Positions 1 to 6,322 of a DNA stretch of 9,008 nucleotides are shown here, piece by piece. The notes under the pieces are model-generated. The model had not been told where the DNA came from, ran no database searches, and was given only the letters and a program-made list of their open reading frames with translations. The stretch's first letter is position 1. Each line of letters opens with the position of its first letter. This DNA comes from Clostridiales bacterium (GTDB lineage Bacteria > Bacillota > Clostridia > Oscillospirales > CAG-272), in assembly GCA_003523225.1 (NCBI GenBank), contig DPGK01000024.1:3557-12564 (forward strand), read 5' to 3'. Made by a program: the position numbers and the translations under genes.

Positions 1-49
1 CGGCGCGCGGCATATTCAGTTTGTGCTTATTGGGGGCGGATTATACCGC
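1..49. other. Left flank, no gene seen
   Basis: These 49 bases lie downstream of the thioredoxin-reductase-like gene on its coding strand. They contain a short interrupted repeat (GCGG, six bases, CCGC at 36-49) but no T-run after it in the direction of transcription, so it is not a convincing terminator. No coding region can be assigned in so little sequence. Confidence 0.5.
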
Positions 50-985
50 TTATTTCTTTTCGGACGCCGCAAGAGCGTCAACGTATGAGCAGGCGTTCAG
101 CGCCGCGACCGTACCGTCCGAAACCGCGGTGCTTATCTGACGCACTGATTTTACGCGGCAGTCTCCCGCGACGTAAATCCCGGGATTGCCCGCGTCGCAG
201 TCTGTGCCGGCAAGGATATACCCGCGTTCGTCAAGCATTGCAACACCGGCAAACGGCGCATTCTCCGGCGCAAGACCCACAGCAATAAAAGCTCCGTCCA
301 CCAAAAGCTCCCTCTCTCCGTCTGATCCCTCGCTTCTTAGGCGCAGACCGGTAAGTTTTCCATCTCCGGAAATATATCCCGAGACAACGGTATTGTAAAT
401 TACACTTACATTCGGTCTTGCAAGCAGAGCCGCCGCGGCAGTCGCCTCTCCGGTCAGCGCAGCAAGATTCTGAACAATAATTACCTCCTCGGCGGTGTCG
501 GCAAGCAGAGAGGCTTCAACAATAGCGGAATTGCCACCGCCTATGACGGCAACCTTACGACCCTTGTAAAACGCACCGTCGCATACCGCGCAGAAGGAAA
601 TTCCATGACCGATAAGCTCCTCCTCTCCCTCAAGCCCCAGCCTGCGGTGGGCAGCCCCCGCCGCGATAATGACGGCACGGCCTTCGCGCTCGCCGTCGTC
701 TGTCGTAACCGAGACCGTGCGGCTCTCCGGCAAGCGACGGACGTTCTGAACACAGGAGGGCTCAATTTCCGCTCCAAGCGCCAGCGCCTGCTCCACCATG
801 CGGTCGGCAAGCTCCATCCCGCTTATTTCGGTAAAGCCGGGATAATTTTCTATCTTGGGTGAATATGTCACCTGACCGCCAAAGGTGGATTTTTCAAGCA
901 CCAGCACGGTCTTGCCCGCCCTGCGGGCGTATATTGCTGCGGTAAGTCCCGCAGGACCTGCACCTATTACTATGATATCATACAT
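50..985 (-). CDS. trxB: Thioredoxin-disulfide reductase-like FAD flavoprotein lacking the NADPH HRR motif
   Basis: This is a 311-residue flavoprotein of the low-molecular-weight thioredoxin reductase family, at the family's usual length. It is expected to be cytosolic and to pass electrons through FAD and a redox-active disulfide to a thioredoxin- or glutaredoxin-like partner. The N-terminal FAD dinucleotide motif GAGPAG is at residues 8-13, the redox pair CAVCDG at 132-137, the second nucleotide motif GGGNSA at 149-154, and the C-terminal FAD motif YVAGDC near 271-276. The usual HRRxxxR NADPH-phosphate motif is missing: the aligned stretch (about 168-178) reads VIIVQNLAALT. It may therefore use NADH, ferredoxin or another donor. 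I start it at the ATG at 985 rather than the in-frame GTG at 994, because an AGGTGA ribosome-binding site lies five bases before the ATG and overlaps the GTG. It follows nrdD in the same orientation, 136 bp away. TrxB-like family membership is firm; donor and exact partner are inferred. Confidence 0.9.
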   Translation of the reverse strand: MYDIIVIGAGPAGLTAAIYARRAGKTVLVLEKSTFGGQVTYSPKIENYPGFTEISGMELADRMVEQALALGAEIEPSCVQNVRRLPESRTVSVTTDDGEREGRAVIIAAGAAHRRLGLEGEEELIGHGISFCAVCDGAFYKGRKVAVIGGGNSAIVEASLLADTAEEVIIVQNLAALTGEATAAAALLARPNVSVIYNTVVSGYISGDGKLTGLRLRSEGSDGERELLVDGAFIAVGLAPENAPFAGVAMLDERGYILAGTDCDAGNPGIYVAGDCRVKSVRQISTAVSDGTVAALNACSYVDALAASEKK

Positions 986-990
986 TTTCG

Positions 991-996
991 TCACCT
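991..996 (-). promoter_or_regulatory. Ribosome-binding site deciding the trxB start
   Basis: AGGTGA on the minus strand lies five bases before the ATG at 985. It overlaps the alternative GTG at 994, which would have no comparable site. This supports the shorter 311-residue protein. Confidence 0.7.
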
Positions 997-1004
997 GATA
1001 TTAA

Positions 1005-1041
1005 TAAGCAGGGGTGGGCAAGCTCGCTCGACCCCTGCTTA
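1005..1041 (-). other. 11-bp perfect hairpin in the trxB leader
   Basis: TAAGCAGGGGT (1005-1015) and ACCCCTGCTTA (1031-1041) are perfect inverted repeats around a 15-base loop. On the minus strand the hairpin follows nrdD and ends eight bases before the trxB ribosome-binding site. The bases after it (TTAATATC) are AT-rich but not a U-run, so a strong intrinsic terminator is doubtful. It could be a weak terminator for nrdD, an mRNA-stability element, or a leader structure affecting trxB expression. Confidence 0.5.
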
Positions 1042-1051
1042 CGCATTGAGT

Positions 1052-1080
1052 TTAATATTTCCGGTTTTTTAGCCAATCAA
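1052..1080 (-). promoter_or_regulatory. Candidate promoter for trxB
   Basis: On the minus strand, TTGATT (1075-1080) is followed after exactly 17 bases by TATTAA (1052-1057). Each box matches the sigma-A consensus at four of six positions. Transcription would begin about seven bases beyond, near 1045, so the 11-bp hairpin would sit almost at the 5' end of the message. The correct spacing and position between nrdD and trxB favour it, but the match is moderate. Confidence 0.4.
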
Positions 1081-1121
1081 GAGGCTGAAGGCTCAAGGGG
1101 TACAATAAAAGCTTTACCGCC

Positions 1122-3530
1122 TTATGCCTCTTTATTCGCCGTAAGAGAGATAAATTCCTTGACCCCGGTGATATCCTTGAAGGCGGTAACGCTGTCGCCG
1201 CTGACATACAGCAGAGTGGGTGCCTGTGAAATACCGTGCTCACGGGCAAAGTCGGGGGCGTCCTCATGGTAGACCTTTTCAAACTCGATTCCCGCCTTTT
1301 CAAGCAGGCTTGCGGAGATCTTGCACTTGGGGCAGGTCTTGGTTGCAAAGAGGATGACACGGTCGTCTCCCGCAGAGGACAGGCTTGAGCCCTCAAGCTC
1401 CTTGCCGCCGCACTCGCAGACGTTTATTCCGTGACCCTTATCGGAGTCAAAATTCTTCATCGACTCAGCGGCATTGTACTCAAGACGCTCGCTGTATTCC
1501 TGCGCCTTTCCGTTGTTCCAGTTCTGAACCGGGCGGTAATACCCGGTTATGCGGCTGTATACCTCGGTGTTCTTGCCGCAGATCGGGCAGGAGAAGTGCT
1601 CGCCCTGAATATAGCCGTGGTCGGCACAGACCGAGTATGTGGGAGAGATGGTGTAGTACGGCAGACGGTAATTCTCCGCGATCTTGCGCACAAGATTCGC
1701 CGCGGCGCGCCAGTCGGGTAGCTTTTCGCCGAGGAAGGTGTGGAAGACCGTTCCGGAGGTGTAAAGCGTCTGAAGCTCGTCCTGAATATCAAGAGCTGTG
1801 AACACATCGTCGGTAAAGCTGACAGGCAGGTGGCTGCTGTTGGTGTAGTACGGAGTTTCTCCCTGAGAAGCGGTGATGATATCGGGATATCTCTCCTTAT
1901 CGTGCTTGGCAAGCCGGTAAGCGGTAGACTCGGCAGGGGTAGCCTCCAGATTGTAAAGGTCGCCATACTTCTCCTGATAATCGGAGAGACGTTCGCGCAT
2001 ATGGTTGAGAGTCTTTTTGGTAAACTCCTGCGCGTTGGCGTCGGTAAGATCACAACGGAGCCAGTTGGCGTTGAGGCAAGCCTCGTTCATGCCGACAAGA
2101 CCGATAGTCGAGAAATGATTGTCAAACGTTCCGAGATAGCGTTTAGTGTAAGGATAAAGCCCCTCATTAAGCAGGCGGGAAATGACAGTACGCTTTATCT
2201 TCAGCGAGCGCGCCGCAATGTCCATCATACGGTCAAGGCGGCGGAAGAAATCAGCCTCGTCAGACGCCAGATACGCAATGCGCGGCATATTGATGGTAAC
2301 AACGCCGACGGAACCGGTGCTCTCGCCCGAACCGAAGAAGCCGCCGGATTTCTTGCGCAGCTCGCGCAGGTCAAGACGCAGACGGCAGCACATGGAACGC
2401 ACATCGGACGGCTCCATATCGCTGTTGATGTAGTTGGAGAAATACGGAGTTCCGTATTTTGAGGTCATTTCAAAGAGCAGGCGGTTGTTCTCGGTCTCGG
2501 ACCAGTCAAAGTTGCGCGTAATAGAATAGGTCGGGATAGGATACTGGAAGCCGCGCCCGTTGGCGTCGCCCTCTATCATGACCTCGATGAAGGCTTTGTT
2601 TACCATGTCCATCTCGCGCTTGCAATCGCCGTAGGTAAAGGGCATTTCCTTGCCGCCGACGATGGCGGGACGGTCGCAAAGGTCGGGCGGGCAGGTCCAG
2701 TCCAGCGTTATGTTGGAGAAAGGAGCCTGAGTTCCCCAGCGCGACGGAGTATTTACGCCGTAAATGAAGGATTCGATGCACTTCTTGACCTGCTCGTAAT
2801 CCAGATTGTCAGCCTTGACAAACGGAGCAAGATATGTGTCAAAGGAGGAGAACGCCTGCGCGCCCGCCCACTCGTTCTGCATGATGCCGAGGAAGTTGAC
2901 CATCTGATTGCAGAGGGAGGAAAGGTGCTTTGCCGGAGCGGAGGTTATCTTGCCGGGGATTCCGCCCAGCCCCTCCTCTATAAGCTGACGCAGCGACCAG
3001 CCGGCGCAGTAGCCGGTAAGCATTGAAAGGTCGTGCAGGTGCAGATCCGCGTTCTTGTGCGCATCGGCGATCTCGTCGTCGTATATTTCTGACAGCCAGT
3101 AGTTAGCCGTGATCGCTCCGGAGTTTGAAAGGATAAGTCCGCCCACAGAATATGTGACGGTGGAGTTTTCCTTCACGCGCCAGTCTGTCGCCTTGACATA
3201 GGAATCCACCAGCTTTTTATAGTCAAGCATCGTGGACTTCATGTTGCGGAGCTTTTCGCGCTGACGGCGATAGAGAATGTACGCCTTCGCCACGTCCTCA
3301 TATCCTGCCTGAGCCAGAACCGACTCAACGCTGTCCTGTATATCCTCGACCGATATCTTTTCGTCCTTTACCTTCGGCTCAAAAGCCGCAGTTACCTTAA
3401 GGGCGATAAAATCAATTATATTATCGTTGTACTGCCGCTCACAGGCGTCAAAAGCAAGCGTTATCGCCTTGCTAATCTTGGATAGATCAAAGTCTACTAT
3501 TTTTCCGTCTCTCTTTATTACGCGGTACAT
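1122..3530 (-). CDS. nrdD: Anaerobic (class III) ribonucleoside-triphosphate reductase with fused C-terminal redoxin domain
   Basis: This 802-residue cytosolic glycyl-radical enzyme reduces ribonucleoside triphosphates to deoxyribonucleotides without oxygen. An ATP-cone covers residues 1 to about 90 (opening MYRVIKRDGK). The core has HLHDL at 164-168, GYCAGW at 173-178, PSRWGTQAPFSN at 262-273 and MCCRL at 380-384, which probably carries the thiyl-radical cysteine. A zinc site is formed by C635, H638, C648 and C651. The glycyl-radical loop RITGYYRPV places the radical at G663. These motifs resemble the Thermotoga-type enzymes, which have been linked to thioredoxin rather than formate; that assignment is from memory. 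After a linker with a CEC motif (705-707), residues about 723-797 form a glutaredoxin/NrdH-like domain with active site CPKC at 733-736. Classical NrdD proteins end near the glycyl loop, so this is a fusion. The start is well supported: AAAGGAA lies seven bases before the ATG. Its activase gene is directly upstream and a TrxB-like gene is downstream. Confidence 0.97.
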   Translation of the reverse strand: MYRVIKRDGKIVDFDLSKISKAITLAFDACERQYNDNIIDFIALKVTAAFEPKVKDEKISVEDIQDSVESVLAQAGYEDVAKAYILYRRQREKLRNMKSTMLDYKKLVDSYVKATDWRVKENSTVTYSVGGLILSNSGAITANYWLSEIYDDEIADAHKNADLHLHDLSMLTGYCAGWSLRQLIEEGLGGIPGKITSAPAKHLSSLCNQMVNFLGIMQNEWAGAQAFSSFDTYLAPFVKADNLDYEQVKKCIESFIYGVNTPSRWGTQAPFSNITLDWTCPPDLCDRPAIVGGKEMPFTYGDCKREMDMVNKAFIEVMIEGDANGRGFQYPIPTYSITRNFDWSETENNRLLFEMTSKYGTPYFSNYINSDMEPSDVRSMCCRLRLDLRELRKKSGGFFGSGESTGSVGVVTINMPRIAYLASDEADFFRRLDRMMDIAARSLKIKRTVISRLLNEGLYPYTKRYLGTFDNHFSTIGLVGMNEACLNANWLRCDLTDANAQEFTKKTLNHMRERLSDYQEKYGDLYNLEATPAESTAYRLAKHDKERYPDIITASQGETPYYTNSSHLPVSFTDDVFTALDIQDELQTLYTSGTVFHTFLGEKLPDWRAAANLVRKIAENYRLPYYTISPTYSVCADHGYIQGEHFSCPICGKNTEVYSRITGYYRPVQNWNNGKAQEYSERLEYNAAESMKNFDSDKGHGINVCECGGKELEGSSLSSAGDDRVILFATKTCPKCKISASLLEKAGIEFEKVYHEDAPDFAREHGISQAPTLLYVSGDSVTAFKDITGVKEFISLTANKEA

Positions 3531-3582
3531 TTTTTATTTCCTTTCTTATGCTGCGGTTTTCAAGCTGTTGTAAAGCTCATTA

Positions 3583-3611
3583 AGTATAACACAATATATT
3601 GTGTTTGTCAA
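3583..3611 (-). promoter_or_regulatory. Strong sigma-A-type promoter of nrdD
   Basis: On the minus strand, a perfect TTGACA (3606-3611) is followed after exactly 17 bases by TATACT (3583-3588). Transcription should start near 3576, giving a leader of about 46 bases before the nrdD ATG at 3530. The 17-base spacer lies entirely inside the NrdR-box palindrome, so a bound repressor would block RNA polymerase directly. Confidence 0.85.
3588..3605. promoter_or_regulatory. NrdR box 1 (perfect 18-bp palindrome)
   Basis: AACACAATATATTGTGTT is a perfect 18-bp palindrome. Its inner 16 bases (3589-3604) fit the known NrdR-box consensus ACACwATATATwGTGT. NrdR is the zinc-finger/ATP-cone repressor of ribonucleotide reductase genes. 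The site fills the spacer between the -35 and -10 boxes of nrdD, which fits repression. The nrdR gene is not in this window. Confidence 0.88.
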
Positions 3612-3619
3612 GCGGAAAT

Positions 3620-3635
3620 TGCCCACATATTGTAT
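3620..3635. promoter_or_regulatory. NrdR box 2 (degenerate)
   Basis: TGCCCACATATTGTAT is centred 31 bp (about three helical turns) from the centre of box 1, which is the usual spacing of paired NrdR boxes. It matches the consensus at about 10 of 16 positions. The half away from nrdD (TATTGTAT) is strong and the nrdD-proximal half is weak. The spacing is the main support. Confidence 0.55.
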
Positions 3636-3648
3636 TATTAACAATTTC

Positions 3649-3674
3649 GGCAGTGTGTATAAAAACACACTGCC
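3649..3674. terminator. 10-bp hairpin between nrdG and the nrdD promoter
   Basis: GGCAGTGTGT (3649-3658) and ACACACTGCC (3665-3674) form a perfect 10-bp stem with a six-base loop. It lies downstream of the nrdG stop and upstream of the nrdD promoter, where a terminator for the nrdG transcript would be expected. On the minus strand the bases after the stem (GAAATTG) are not a U-run, so it departs from a classical intrinsic terminator. It may instead insulate, stabilise the upstream mRNA or pause the polymerase. Confidence 0.5.
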
Positions 3675-3710
3675 TGCTTTGTGTAATTTGAACATAAACC
3701 GAAAAAAGGC

Positions 3711-4400
3711 TCAGATACCGCGCAGCTCGACATGCTCTGCGTACTCCGATGCGATAGCCGCGTATTTTTCCATATCCTCCCGCGAGGCGGCGTGAAGCCC
3801 CTCGTGTATCAGCGCTCCGGAGTCGACAAAGCACTGTAAAAAGTAGCTGCGCGCACCGCGTATCAGCCCGCCGATACCCTCAAAGCCCGCCTCGTCATGC
3901 AGCTCGGCAACCACCGTTGTGCGGAATTCATAATCCACTTTTCCTTCAAGCAGCAGAGCCGCGCTCGCGCGCACCGGGGACACGTCAAAGCCCGGAATGC
4001 CCACCGTAGCAGGATATTTTTCGGGTGAGTTCTTGATATCCATTGCCACATAGTCCACAAGCCCCTCGCCGATAATGCGGGCAAGCCTTTCGGGATGCGT
4101 TCCGTTTGTGTCGAGCTTGACGGAATAGCCAAGCTCCCGGACGCGGGAAAGAAAGCTCTCAAGGTCAGGCTGAAGCAGTGGCTCGCCACCGGTCAGCGCC
4201 ACCCCTTCAAGCACTCCGCGTCGGCGGCGAAGCAGGTCGAACACCTCCTCCTCGTCTATCGGAGAATGATTCGGTTGAAGCACGAGCTGTGAATTATGGC
4301 AGAAAGGACAGCGCAGGTCGCACCCTCCGGTAAAAACAGTACACGCCACACGCCCCGGAAAATCCAGCAGTGTGACTTTGTTGAAGCCCTGAATATTCAT
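3711..4400 (-). CDS. nrdG: Anaerobic ribonucleotide reductase activating protein (radical SAM, NrdG2-like)
   Basis: This 229-residue radical SAM enzyme would install the glycyl radical on NrdD by reductive cleavage of S-adenosylmethionine. The 4Fe-4S cluster motif CxxxCxxC is CDLRCPFC at residues 27-34. The SAM-binding motif GGEP is at 71-74, LDTNG is at 96-100 and a VAMDIKN strand follows. The N-terminus (MNIQGFNKVTLLDFPG) is typical of the longer activases that partner Thermotoga-type NrdD, rather than the roughly 155-residue enterobacterial NrdG. Its place directly upstream of nrdD makes NrdD the expected substrate; a pyruvate formate-lyase activase is less likely because no pflB is nearby. 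The ribosome-binding site GAAGG is 10 bases before the ATG. The gene begins only 30 bp after the lipoprotein gene with no terminator between, while 180 bp and a hairpin separate it from nrdD. Confidence 0.93.
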   Translation of the reverse strand: MNIQGFNKVTLLDFPGRVACTVFTGGCDLRCPFCHNSQLVLQPNHSPIDEEEVFDLLRRRRGVLEGVALTGGEPLLQPDLESFLSRVRELGYSVKLDTNGTHPERLARIIGEGLVDYVAMDIKNSPEKYPATVGIPGFDVSPVRASAALLLEGKVDYEFRTTVVAELHDEAGFEGIGGLIRGARSYFLQCFVDSGALIHEGLHAASREDMEKYAAIASEYAEHVELRGI

Positions 4401-4430
4401 TTATTTAATTCCTTCAAAATATTTTTGCTG

Positions 4431-6308
4431 TCAGGTGTAGCGCGGGTCAAACAGCCTTGCCTTGTAAAAGGCGCGGGTGGGAAACACGACCTCGGACAGA
4501 ATATTCCCCTGCGCGTCAAACAGCAGGAAGCGGTCGGTGTCGTGCGCAGCATAAACATTCGCCGCCACGGTGCGGATCATCCTGCCGTCCTCAAGGTTGC
4601 CTATGCACTTGACGCTTCCGGTGCTGACAGACCCCGGAGCATCCGAAAAGCTGCCGCTTGACTTGTCAAACAGCACAATATTTGCTCCGCCTATCCACAT
4701 TTTGTCGCTGTCCCCCATGACGGCGGAAATATCATGTCCCCCGCTTTTCGGGATGGAAGCGCCGTAAAGGCTTATCTCGGAGAGCTTTGCCTCCTCGCCC
4801 TCGCCGACGACCTCAAACGCAATTATTTTCTTTGTTCCCAGCGTCCACAGCACGCCGCGAACATCGTCCCAGATAACTCCGTGCGCTCCTTCAAGCGCTA
4901 TCGACTGATACTGCTTTACTATTTTACCGTCAGCGTCTGCGGGATAAAAACGCACGCACGCTTTGCTTTCATCCCCGTTGCCCGAGCAGGCGACGGCGAC
5001 CGCACCGCACGGCAGATACTCAATTGAATGAGGACCGTACCCCGGCGCGGAGGTGCTGAAAACGCGCTTCCCCGACGGGTATTCGGCTACGGCGATACAG
5101 CCCGAGGAGGAAGTGATGCCAAGCACATATGTGCCAAGCACCTCGCTGTACCGCAGACGGCATTCGTCTATGCGGTTGCCGTATCCCGACGTGTTAAAGC
5201 CCTCTCCGGGGGTAGGCGCAAAGCTCCAAAGCGCCTTGGCGTTTGAGCCGTCGGCAATATCTACCACAACGCAGGCGGCGTTTTTCTGGTCGGCAAGCGC
5301 CACGCGTGTCCCGCCTACAATTCCAAGGGCATCGTCGGGGTACACGGCAGGGGAATACTTTTCCGCTGTCGCCTCGGTCAGCTCAATGCTGACCTCGCCC
5401 GACGCACCGCTTATATACCGTTCGATAAATGCGCGTGCAGCCGCGACGGCTCTGCCCTTGTCACCGCCGACAAGCACCGAAGCCGCACCTCCCCGTGCGC
5501 CGCCTATACAAAATTCGCCCTCGGCGCAGGGGACTGCCCCCGTCGCGGTCCTTCCGGTAAGGATCGCCGGACCTCCCGACGCCTTTTTTTCGGCAACCAC
5601 AGGCAATGTAATTCCGGTCTTATCGGTGATCGCCGCCGCGATGAGCAAGGAAGCGTACTTTTCATCCCGATTCGCGGAATCCGGAATCACGATCTCATAT
5701 TCTCCGATATCATGTCCGCAAAGGGTCAGCCGTGTTATTGTGTAGTCTGCCGCAAAGGTATAACAAAAGCCCTCGCTGATCTCAACCGCTCCGCCGTCCG
5801 CCGCAGTCCTGACAAAATGCTCAATGAAATATTCGACAGCCCCGGCAGTTGCGGGGTCACTGCCGCCGACTATCACTATCCTTCCGCTTGCCGCGTCAAC
5901 ACGTATGCAGAAATCATCTGCCTTAAGCCCCTCAAGCGCCGCGGCGCTCTCGGCACGGTTTGTCCCGCCTATAAGTATTTCCTTTGCCTGAGCCGGAAGC
6001 TCGGATACGTCCTTTACCCAGTCCTCAATAACCTCCGGCTCGGTGGCAGCATACTCCTTAAATGCGGCGCGCAGCCCGTTTACCGCGTCCTTCAGCAAAT
6101 CGCCGTAGTTCTTTTCGGGGCGGATGATCGTGTACTCCGTCGCGCCCCCTGCGGCAAGAGAAATCATTGCCGGCGGCTCGTCGGAGGTAGCCTCAGCGTC
6201 GCCCGTGTTCACCGGCGTGCACGCGCCAAGCAGCATACATACCGTCATAAGCAAAGCAACTATCCCCCAAGCCTTATGTCTTGTGTCCCGGCAACAGCAA
6301 CGCGTCAT
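4431..6308 (-). CDS. Lipoprotein with duplicated GH67N-like domain and C-terminal beta-propeller-like region
   Basis: This is a 625-residue predicted lipoprotein of unknown function. A basic start and hydrophobic segment lead to the lipobox LLGAC, with lipidation expected at C30, so it should sit on the outer face of the membrane. Residues about 57-166 and 202-300 look like two copies of one alpha/beta domain. Each runs from an EYxI strand through an ILxGxT turn and a DFCI/EFCI strand to a hydrophobic-GG strand and an FIEH/FIER helix. This pattern recalls the N-terminal domain of alpha-glucuronidases and related glycan proteins. From about 330 to the end, repeated strand units such as PHSIEYLPCGAVAVACS (426-442) and HGVIWDDVRGVLWTLG (476-491) suggest a beta-propeller, possibly of the DUF6528 type. 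No catalytic residues can be named. A GGAGG site nine bases upstream and a one-base overlap with the isomerase-like gene indicate coupled translation. A role in glycan binding or sensing is inference. Confidence 0.85.
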   Translation of the reverse strand: MTRCCCRDTRHKAWGIVALLMTVCMLLGACTPVNTGDAEATSDEPPAMISLAAGGATEYTIIRPEKNYGDLLKDAVNGLRAAFKEYAATEPEVIEDWVKDVSELPAQAKEILIGGTNRAESAAALEGLKADDFCIRVDAASGRIVIVGGSDPATAGAVEYFIEHFVRTAADGGAVEISEGFCYTFAADYTITRLTLCGHDIGEYEIVIPDSANRDEKYASLLIAAAITDKTGITLPVVAEKKASGGPAILTGRTATGAVPCAEGEFCIGGARGGAASVLVGGDKGRAVAAARAFIERYISGASGEVSIELTEATAEKYSPAVYPDDALGIVGGTRVALADQKNAACVVVDIADGSNAKALWSFAPTPGEGFNTSGYGNRIDECRLRYSEVLGTYVLGITSSSGCIAVAEYPSGKRVFSTSAPGYGPHSIEYLPCGAVAVACSGNGDESKACVRFYPADADGKIVKQYQSIALEGAHGVIWDDVRGVLWTLGTKKIIAFEVVGEGEEAKLSEISLYGASIPKSGGHDISAVMGDSDKMWIGGANIVLFDKSSGSFSDAPGSVSTGSVKCIGNLEDGRMIRTVAANVYAAHDTDRFLLFDAQGNILSEVVFPTRAFYKARLFDPRYT

Positions 6309-6322
6309 CAGACCTCGCCTCC
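6308..6322 (-). promoter_or_regulatory. TGATG stop-start overlap with GGAGG site
   Basis: The isomerase-like gene ends with TGA at 6308-6310 and the lipoprotein ATG occupies 6306-6308, sharing one base. A GGAGG site at 6318-6322, nine bases before the ATG, lies inside the upstream gene. This layout is typical of translational coupling. Confidence 0.75.

Noticed and set aside
36..49. TATAAT on the minus strand at 41-46 as a promoter for a gene beyond the left edge
   Set aside because: No acceptable -35 box lies 16-18 bases upstream, and the hexamer is part of a small GCGG/CCGC repeat.
994..994. GTG start for trxB at 994 giving 314 residues
   Set aside because: The GTG overlaps the AGGTGA ribosome-binding site that is ideally placed for the ATG at 985.
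1065..1084. T-run plus AGCC/GGCT repeat as a terminator after nrdD
   Set aside because: The T-run precedes the hairpin on the plus strand and reads as A-run on the minus strand, so it terminates neither direction. The stem is only four base pairs.
1740..2462. 240-residue plus-strand open frame opposite nrdD
   Set aside because: It is antisense to the highly conserved NrdD core and shows no domain of its own.
3651..3672. Third NrdR box in the GTGTGT/ACACAC repeat
   Set aside because: The arms are in the opposite order to the box consensus and the centre is 34 bp from box 2, off the helical spacing. A hairpin explains it better.
4420..4450. Promoter for nrdG with TTGACC at 4445-4450
   Set aside because: The sequence 17 bases downstream (CAAAAA) is too far from a -10 consensus, and shifting the spacing does not give a good box.
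5053..5745. 230-residue plus-strand open frame opposite the 625-residue lipoprotein
   Set aside because: It has low-complexity, proline/serine/alanine-rich composition with no recognisable motif, and is explained as an antisense shadow of a well-supported gene.
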